From contig CAZSZS010000023.1 in NCBI GenBank assembly GCA_964611275.1, forward strand, positions 1-11,061: 11,061 nucleotides of DNA, read 5' to 3'. Below the pieces are notes generated by a model, which ran no database searches, had not been told where the DNA came from, and worked only from the letters and a program-made list of their open reading frames with translations. The DNA comes from WJMT01 sp964611275. Lineage in GTDB: Bacteria; Acidobacteriota; Aminicenantia; Aminicenantales; Aminicenantaceae. Each line of letters opens with the position of its first letter. Position 1 is the first letter of the stretch. The position numbers and the translations under genes are program-made. Below, piece by piece: positions 6,585 through 11,061 of this stretch.

Positions 6585-7950
6585 ATTTCTCCATTCTTCT
6601 GTAGAGGGAAGCCCTTGATATACCCAGTTCCCTGGCCGTATTGGATATGTTTCCGTTGTGTTTATCCAAAGCCTTACGTATGGCCAATTTTTCAAGACCG
6701 GATAGATTAAAGTCTTTATATGCCAAAGAGTTCCCTTTTGGTTCTGAAGTGGAAAAGAAAAAGTCCGAAGGCTGTAAAGTGCGGGATTCACTCATGATAA
6801 CAGCTCTTTCCAAGGCATGTTGGAGTTCTCTTACGTTTCCCGGCCATTTATATTTTTCAAGGCGTTTCATTGTGGAGGGACTGATTTTACCTATGGGTTT
6901 GTTGTACTTCTTGGAATAAATGTTTAAAAAATGTTCTGCTAAAAGAGGGATATCCTCGATCCTTTCTCTGAGAGGAGGAATCCTTATTTCTACGGTATTT
7001 ATTCGATAGAGAAGGTCCTGTCTGAATCTATCGTTAGTGATCATCTCATGTATATTCATATTTGTAGCGCATATGAGACGCACATCCACTTCTATGACCT
7101 TATTAGAGCCGAGCCTGGTTACTTTTCTGTTTTCCATGACTGTGAGCAGTTTGGCCTGGAGAGTCAGGGGCAGATTTCCGATCTCATCCAGAAAAAGAGT
7201 TCCCCCCGAAGCTATCTCAAATCGCCCTGCACGGTCATCTTTTGCATCTGTGAAAGCTCCTTTAGTGTGGCCGAAAAGTTCGCTCTCAAAAAGGGTTTCA
7301 CTCAAGGCACCCATATCCACACTGATGAAAATTTCTCCTGCTCTGGGAGACTGGCGGTGGAGTTCCCTTGCGACCAATTCTTTTCCTGTCCCGTTATCAC
7401 CGAGGATCAATACATTGGCCTCTGTTTGGGCGACCTTTTGTATATCGGAAAAGACGCTTTGAATAGCAGGGCTTTTTCCTATGAATTCATGAAAAGGCTG
7501 ATCCAGATCCTGGCTAAGCTGCTTTTGTTTGGAGCGGAGGTTTTTTGCTTCTGTGCGGCTTTTCCTTAAGTTCATAGCTGCGGAAAGGGTTGCGATCATC
7601 CTCTCGTTTTGCCAGGGCTTAAGTACGAAATCCGTGGCTCCCTCCTTGATCGCCTTCACAGCCATCTCCACATCTCCGTAGGCTGTTATCAGGACTACAA
7701 CAGCACTGGGGTCCAGTTCCAAAATTTTATCGAGCCAATGGAAGCCTTCTTCTCCGCTGGTCGCACCTTTGGCGAAGTTCATGTCCAGAAAGATAACATC
7801 ATAATTGTCGTTTTTTAAGAGTGTGGGAATGAACCCGGGTTTTTTTTCCGTATGCACCTGAGTGACGTGTTGTTTCAGAAGAAGACGGGCTGCCTGAAGA
7901 ATGTCTTCGTCATCATCAATGACCAAAATTTTTCCTGATTTTTTTTTCAT
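6574..7950 (-). CDS. Sigma-54-dependent response regulator (NtrC type)
   Basis: 458 residues from the ATG at 7950, which has GGAG eight bases upstream; an in-frame GTG at 7956 is too close to that site. Receiver domain about 7-125: acidic D12-D14, phosphoacceptor D56 (FLDMN), T89 and K111 (LKPW). AAA+ domain about 155-395: Walker A GDNGTGKE (184-191), sigma-54 contact loop GAFTDA (231-236, the fifth residue being Asp rather than the usual Gly), Walker B GGTLFLDEIG (249-258), and sensor/arginine-finger segment FRQDLLYRIN (309-318). A Fis-type helix-turn-helix ends the protein (about 433-455, ISNTARELGISRASLYRRM). It is first in the operon with the kinase and divergent from an export operon. 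Two sigma-54 promoters and tandem palindromes in the gap are its likely targets, implying autoregulation. Confidence 0.94.
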   Translation of the reverse strand: MKKKSGKILVIDDDEDILQAARLLLKQHVTQVHTEKKPGFIPTLLKNDNYDVIFLDMNFAKGATSGEEGFHWLDKILELDPSAVVVLITAYGDVEMAVKAIKEGATDFVLKPWQNERMIATLSAAMNLRKSRTEAKNLRSKQKQLSQDLDQPFHEFIGKSPAIQSVFSDIQKVAQTEANVLILGDNGTGKELVARELHRQSPRAGEIFISVDMGALSETLFESELFGHTKGAFTDAKDDRAGRFEIASGGTLFLDEIGNLPLTLQAKLLTVMENRKVTRLGSNKVIEVDVRLICATNMNIHEMITNDRFRQDLLYRINTVEIRIPPLRERIEDIPLLAEHFLNIYSKKYNKPIGKISPSTMKRLEKYKWPGNVRELQHALERAVIMSESRTLQPSDFFFSTSEPKGNSLAYKDFNLSGLEKLAIRKALDKHNGNISNTARELGISRASLYRRMEKYGL

Positions 7951-8010
7951 ATTCACGTCTCCATCATTTTTTTTGTTTCCGGTTTTCTTCTTTACTTCCC
8001 TTTAAGTAGA

Positions 8011-8026
8011 TGCAAGATATGTGCCT
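8011..8026 (-). promoter_or_regulatory. Sigma-54 promoter of the regulator-kinase operon
   Basis: On the minus strand, AGGCACATATCTTGCA has GG (8025-8024) and GC (8013-8012) ten bases apart, with GGCAC and TTGCA both fully consensus. Transcription should start near 8000, about 50 bases before the regulator ATG at 7950. The tandem palindromes lie about 95-115 bases upstream of that start, the usual enhancer distance for NtrC-type activators. Confidence 0.7.
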
Positions 8027-8073
8027 TTTCATTTCTTTTTTTTCCAGGCGGATTGTCCCTGAGATAAGGATGT

Positions 8074-8079
8074 ATTATA
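8074..8079 (-). promoter_or_regulatory. Possible sigma-70 -10 element for basal regulator expression
   Basis: A perfect minus-strand TATAAT lies upstream of the regulator operon. At 17-base spacing the -35 position falls on TGTTCA (8102-8097), only 3 of 6 matching, and this lies inside the first palindrome. If real, binding of the regulator would occlude it. The match is weak because only one hexamer is good. Confidence 0.25.
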
Positions 8080-8084
8080 CATGA

Positions 8085-8123
8085 ACTGTTCGATATTGAA
8101 CAGTATTTGTTCTTCAATGAACA
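8085..8123. promoter_or_regulatory. Tandem palindromic activator sites (candidate UAS for the NtrC-type regulator)
   Basis: Site 1 (8085-8104) is ACTGTTC-N6-GAACAGT, symmetric at 18 of 20 positions. Site 2 (8108-8123) is TGTTC-N6-GAACA with the same spacing. Their centres (8094.5 and 8115.5) are 21 bp apart, two helical turns, so two dimers would sit on the same DNA face. They lie midway between divergent sigma-54 promoters: about 86-107 bases upstream of the plus-strand start and about 95-115 upstream of the minus-strand start. A further GAAC half-site (8132-8135) follows. Confidence 0.7.
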
Positions 8124-8176
8124 CTTTTATTGAACGTAAAACCATTTTTTTATTGATTTTCCCAGGATATCCAATA

Positions 8177-8192
8177 TGGCACAATTATTGCA
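8177..8192 (+). promoter_or_regulatory. Sigma-54 promoter of the export operon
   Basis: TGGCAC-AATTA-TTGCA is a full match to the core -24/-12 consensus, with GG (8178-8179) and GC (8190-8191) ten bases apart. The predicted start is near 8202-8203, giving a leader of about 125 bases before the adaptor ATG at 8327. That leader contains the short ORF at 8212-8325. Confidence 0.85.
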
Positions 8193-8211
8193 GAACAATC
8201 TGTTGAGTGAG

Positions 8212-8325
8212 ATGTTCATGTTAGAAAAAGAGCTGGAAAAGATAAATCCTGATTATTCACGAAGGGAATTTATTTTATCACCCACATCAATATTTTTTAT
8301 GAAGATTCTAATTGAGGAGAGCTAA
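8212..8325 (+). CDS. Candidate 37-residue leader ORF upstream of the adaptor gene
   Basis: An uninterrupted frame starts at ATG 8212 (or ATG 8218, 35 residues). It starts just after the predicted sigma-54 transcription start and ends in TAA at 8323-8325, one base before the adaptor ATG at 8327. A GAGTGAG sequence (8205-8211) gives ATG 8218 a modest ribosome site at six-base spacing; it abuts ATG 8212. The product begins MFMLEKELEKINPDYSRREF and ends MKILIEES: charged first, then a short hydrophobic stretch, no membrane helix of full length. It spans nearly the whole leader, so it could be a regulatory or translation-coupling peptide. It could also be chance, since a 37-codon open frame in AT-rich DNA is not rare. 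Confidence 0.4.
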   Translation: MFMLEKELEKINPDYSRREFILSPTSIFFMKILIEES

Positions 8326-8326
8326 A

Positions 8327-9583
8327 ATGGGAATGGACAAAAAAATTAAGAAAAAGAAATGGACCCTAAAAAAAATCGCAACTTTTGCAGCTGCGGCATT
8401 GTTTGTCATTGTGGTTGTTTATATGCTTATATTTGGAGTGAGCAAGTCTTCCTTAAATGTCAAAGCCGAGAGGCTGACGGTTTCAACGGTCAGCAGAGGG
8501 CCGTTTCAGGAATTCATTCCAATTATGGGCAATGTTCTTCCTAAATATCAGTTCTATTTAAGTGCGGAAGAAGGGGGAACAGTCGAGGAGATCTATATTG
8601 AAGCGGGAAATGTTCTGGAAAAAGGAGACAGGATATTAAAGCTGGCAAATACAGATTTATTGATAAACAGCATGTGGAGGGAGGCTGAACTGTTCCAGCA
8701 GGTCAACAACCTTCGAAACACCCGGTTGGAAATGGAACGCACCAGGCTGCAGCTCAACCAGGAACTGACGACTATTGATAATAACCTTCAGCAGCAGAAA
8801 AGAACGTACGAACGCTATAAAAAATTATATGACGATGATTTGATTTCAGAGCATGAATACGAACTCGCAAAGGATCAATTTGAGTATCTAGAAAAGAGCA
8901 GGGATTTGACCATTGAGAGCCAGCAAAAGGATTTGGAATTCAGGCAAAATCAAGTCGATGCTCTGGAAGAACAGGTCGAGAGGATGCAGGGCAACATGGA
9001 GATCATCCAGAACAGGCTGGAAAAATTGACTATTAGAGCGCCCGTATCAGGCCATCTCACCTCTCTGGATGCGGAAATCGGTCAGTCAAAATCCGGGGGT
9101 CAAAATATCGGACAGATAGATGTCTTTGAGGGTTTCAAAGTCAGAGCACAGATTGATGAGCATTATATAGCCCGTGTAGAAGAGGGCCGTTCGGGCGAAT
9201 TTGAGTTTGCCGGTCAGGAATATATACTTAAGGTAACCAAAAAATATCCTGAAGTCAGGGAGGGGCGTTTTGAGGTTGATATGGAATTTGTAGATAATGA
9301 GCCTAAAGGAATCACCCGCGGGCAAACACTCCACATCCGGCTTGAGCTGGGAGATATTTCTGAAGCGCTGCTTCTCCCGAGAGGAGGATTTTATCAGACT
9401 ACAGGAGGAAATTGGGTGTATGTTGTGGATGAATCTGAGAATATAGCCGTGAAGAGAAGAATAAGGCTGGGGAGGCAGAATCCTGATGTTTATGAAGTCC
9501 TTGAAGGGCTGGAACCCGGGGAAAAAGTCATAACTTCCTCCTATGAGAGTTTTGGAGATATGGAAAGATTGGTTTTAAAGTAA
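8327..9583 (+). CDS. Periplasmic adaptor of an ABC exporter (HlyD/MacA-like)
   Basis: 418 residues. ATG 8327 is chosen because AGGAG (8315-8319) lies seven bases upstream; a TTG at 8312 overlaps that site. A basic cytoplasmic tail (KKIKKKKWTLKK) is followed by one membrane helix (about 17-37), anchoring the protein in the inner membrane with the rest in the periplasm. The order is the usual adaptor architecture: lipoyl-like half-motif (about 75-108), long alpha-helical hairpin or coiled coil (about 112-235, rich in Gln, Glu and Arg), second lipoyl half with IRAPVSGHLTSLDAEIGQ (236-253), a beta-barrel region, and a membrane-proximal domain (LLLPRGGFYQTTGGNWVYVV, 348-367). It would bridge the downstream ATPase/permease to an outer-membrane partner not present here. 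It is the first confirmed gene of the sigma-54-driven export operon. The substrate is unknown. Confidence 0.9.
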   Translation: MGMDKKIKKKKWTLKKIATFAAAALFVIVVVYMLIFGVSKSSLNVKAERLTVSTVSRGPFQEFIPIMGNVLPKYQFYLSAEEGGTVEEIYIEAGNVLEKGDRILKLANTDLLINSMWREAELFQQVNNLRNTRLEMERTRLQLNQELTTIDNNLQQQKRTYERYKKLYDDDLISEHEYELAKDQFEYLEKSRDLTIESQQKDLEFRQNQVDALEEQVERMQGNMEIIQNRLEKLTIRAPVSGHLTSLDAEIGQSKSGGQNIGQIDVFEGFKVRAQIDEHYIARVEEGRSGEFEFAGQEYILKVTKKYPEVREGRFEVDMEFVDNEPKGITRGQTLHIRLELGDISEALLLPRGGFYQTTGGNWVYVVDESENIAVKRRIRLGRQNPDVYEVLEGLEPGEKVITSSYESFGDMERLVLK

Positions 9584-9649
9584 ACTAAATGGAACAAAAT
9601 TACGTCTTATATAATATAAAAAAGAGGTAACAATTTAAGGAGAAAAAAC

Positions 9650-10339
9650 ATGATTAAAACTGAGGACCTTAAAAAGGTCTACACTACTGAGGAAGTAGAA
9701 ACCACGGCACTGAACAATGTGAATCTGGATATTAAAGCAGGAGAATATGTGGCGATAATGGGGCCGTCAGGATGCGGAAAATCCACTCTGCTTAATGTGC
9801 TGGGATTGATCGATAAGCCAACGGACGGCAAATATTATTTTTTAGACACTGAAGTCTCTTCGTATTCTGAGAGAAAACGAGCCAATCTGCGCAAATCCAA
9901 CATCGGTTTTGTATTCCAGAGTTTTAATTTAATCGATGAGCTGACCGTATTCGAGAACGTGGAACTGCCCCTTCTTTACCTTGGTTTTTCATCCGGAGAC
10001 CGGAAAAAGAGAGTTACTGAAGTCCTTGAGCAGATGGAAATAATCGCAAGGAAGAATCACTTTCCCCAGCAGTTATCCGGAGGACAGCAGCAGAGAGTGG
10101 CCGTGGCAAGAGCCGTTGTAGCCAGGCCTAAACTGATACTTGCTGACGAGCCCACAGGTAATCTGGATTCAGCGCATGGCGAAGAGGTCATGAAAATTAT
10201 GAGCGAGCTTCATGAAGCGGGCACAACTATCGTAATGGTGACGCACTCTCCCAGCTATGCAGAGTATGCCAACCGTACAGTCCATCTTTTCGATGGTCAT
10301 GTTGTCTCAGAGAATATTCAAGAAGAATTCATGATTTAA
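9650..10339 (+). CDS. ABC transporter ATP-binding protein (MacB/LolD type)
   Basis: 229 residues, full length for this subfamily. AAGGAG sits seven bases before the ATG. Motifs in order: Walker A GPSGCGKST (38-46), Q-loop Gln90 in GFVFQSFNLIDELTV, the subfamily's ENVELPLLY stretch (102-110), signature LSGGQ (142-146), Walker B LILADEP with catalytic Glu167, D-loop NLDSA (171-175), and switch His199 in VTHS. All are intact. LolD/MacB-type ATPases drive conformational cycling of FtsX-like permeases that extract lipoproteins or push substrates through a periplasmic adaptor, rather than moving solutes across the inner membrane. The gene lies 66 bp after the adaptor with only AT-rich sequence between and no terminator seen. 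Confidence 0.95.
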   Translation: MIKTEDLKKVYTTEEVETTALNNVNLDIKAGEYVAIMGPSGCGKSTLLNVLGLIDKPTDGKYYFLDTEVSSYSERKRANLRKSNIGFVFQSFNLIDELTVFENVELPLLYLGFSSGDRKKRVTEVLEQMEIIARKNHFPQQLSGGQQQRVAVARAVVARPKLILADEPTGNLDSAHGEEVMKIMSELHEAGTTIVMVTHSPSYAEYANRTVHLFDGHVVSENIQEEFMI

Positions 10340-10398
10340 AAAGCAGAAGTCAGTTAGCTAACATGAATAAACAGGACTGAGTGAATGAAGAGGATAAT

Positions 10399-10617
10399 AT
10401 GTTTCTCCGTGAAATTCTAGAAAGGCTTGTAGAAAAGAACGCTCCCATATTTTTGTGTGATACCAATAACAAAAAATGGGAAGCAGGTGACCTTCTGAAT
10501 AATCTCTCCGCACCCATGCTCAAAAAAAAGGCCCATATGCAGCCCGGATTATACATTGCTGAGATCAATGATAACGGATACCTCAAAGGGGTGCTGTTCA
10601 GAGTTCAACAAAAGTAA
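10399..10617 (+). CDS. Unrecognised 72-residue protein inside the ABC export operon
   Basis: Start taken at ATG 10399 because GAAGAGG lies about five bases upstream; an in-frame GTG at 10381 would add six residues (NEEDN...) and has a weaker AGGA site. The product begins MFLREILERLVEKNAPIFLC, then has a hydrophilic DTNNKKWEAGDLL segment and ends with a beta-like stretch (QPGLYIAEINDNGYLKGVL). No membrane helix or signal peptide is visible, so it is probably cytoplasmic, near the ATPase. The position, on the same strand between ATPase and permease with gaps of 59 and 38 bases, its own ribosome site and normal-looking codon use support a real gene. No family was recognised. It may be an accessory or regulatory subunit of the exporter; that is inference from position only. 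Confidence 0.65.
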   Translation: MFLREILERLVEKNAPIFLCDTNNKKWEAGDLLNNLSAPMLKKKAHMQPGLYIAEINDNGYLKGVLFRVQQK

Positions 10618-10655
10618 ATGTCAAGGCTTTGTTTTCTTTATTAAGGGGGAGTACT

Positions 10656-11061
10656 ATGCTGGTAAGCTATATCAAAACAGCTCTGAGGAACATAAAGAAG
10701 TATAAAGGCTATTCTTTTATCAATATTGCCGGATTGGCCGTGGGCATGGCCTGCTGCATCCTCATTTTTCTGTGGATACAGGATGAAACCAGTTATGACC
10801 GGTTTCATGACAATGAGGGGAGGCTTTACAGGGTCGTCTCCAGTCTAGAGGGAGAATGGACATCGACCAGTCCCTGGGCTATCAGTGATGTTCTCAAGGA
10901 TGATTTTCCGGAGATCGTAAGGGCCACCAGGTTTAGGACGATCAATCTCTTAGCGAGATATGAGGAATCTTCCCATTATGAAGAAGTTGGATTTGTGGAT
11001 CCGGACTTTCTCCACATGTTTTCTTTCCCTCTCCTTCTGGGAAATCCGGATAAGGCTTTGT
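10656..11061 (+). CDS. FtsX-like/MacB-type ABC transporter permease, N-terminal part only
   Basis: 135 codons are readable before the window ends with no stop; full-length members are usually about 400 or 800 residues, so most is missing. AAGGGGGAG lies four to five bases before the ATG. It begins with LVSYIKTALRNIKKYKGYSF, then a membrane helix (INIAGLAVGMACCILIFLWI, about 24-43), then QDETSYDRFHDN and LYRVV, which lead into the periplasmic core domain (MacB_PCD type). This N-terminus is strongly characteristic of FtsX-family permeases that pair with the upstream ATPase and adaptor. It would act as the inner-membrane mechanotransmitting subunit. The substrate cannot be inferred. Confidence 0.92.
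   Translation, partial: MLVSYIKTALRNIKKYKGYSFINIAGLAVGMACCILIFLWIQDETSYDRFHDNEGRLYRVVSSLEGEWTSTSPWAISDVLKDDFPEIVRATRFRTINLLARYEESSHYEEVGFVDPDFLHMFSFPLLLGNPDKAL

Noticed and set aside
6585..6791. 69-residue N-terminal extension of the histidine kinase
   Set aside because: It runs antiphase through the end of the regulator gene; the ATG at 6584 has GGAG upstream and begins right before the first membrane helix.

Overview
The window (roughly 45% GC by eye) looks like chromosome from a Gram-negative, sigma-54-using bacterium. The best guess is Candidatus Aminicenantes or another Acidobacteriota-related lineage. This rests on recollection of family combinations: an FtsX-like ABC permease with an N-terminus typical of those genomes, a FecR protein with a Trp/Tyr-rich DUF6600-type domain, DUF1177, and a REP-like palindrome. 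No rRNA or tRNA is present to confirm it. No phage, IS element or CRISPR array is visible.

Layout. (1) Positions 9-518 (+): a small protein built of two divergent copies of a 'VYLIERG..R' module, possibly lacking its 5' end. (2) 519-857: no convincing protein gene. It holds a structured-RNA candidate (541-728) with two mutually exclusive stem sets, then a REP-like inverted repeat (735-822). (3) 858-3123 (-): a two-gene operon, an NCS1 cytosine/purine/hydantoin-type permease followed, with a 32-bp overlap, by a DUF1177 protein. (4) 3124-3315: a divergent control region with a plausible sigma-70 promoter for the permease and a near-consensus sigma-54 promoter for the next gene. (5) 3316-5223 (+): an exported FecR/DUF6600-like envelope protein. 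(6) 5262-7950 (-): an NtrC-type response regulator followed, with an 11-bp overlap, by its NtrB/NtrY-type membrane histidine kinase. (7) 7951-8326: a control region with two divergent sigma-54 promoters flanking a tandem pair of TGTTC-N6-GAACA palindromes. (8) 8327-11061 (+): a MacAB/Lol-like export operon of periplasmic adaptor, ABC ATPase, an unrecognised 72-residue protein and the start of an FtsX-like permease, which runs off the window. A 37-codon ORF sits in the leader of this operon.

How it works together (inference): a membrane or envelope signal activates the kinase, which phosphorylates the regulator. The regulator binds the tandem palindromes and fires sigma-54 RNA polymerase in both directions, raising both the efflux operon and its own two-component operon. 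This would be a positive-feedback envelope-stress or export switch. The FecR/DUF6600 envelope gene also has a sigma-54 promoter, but the TGTTC-N6-GAACA site is absent upstream of it, so it may answer to a different activator.
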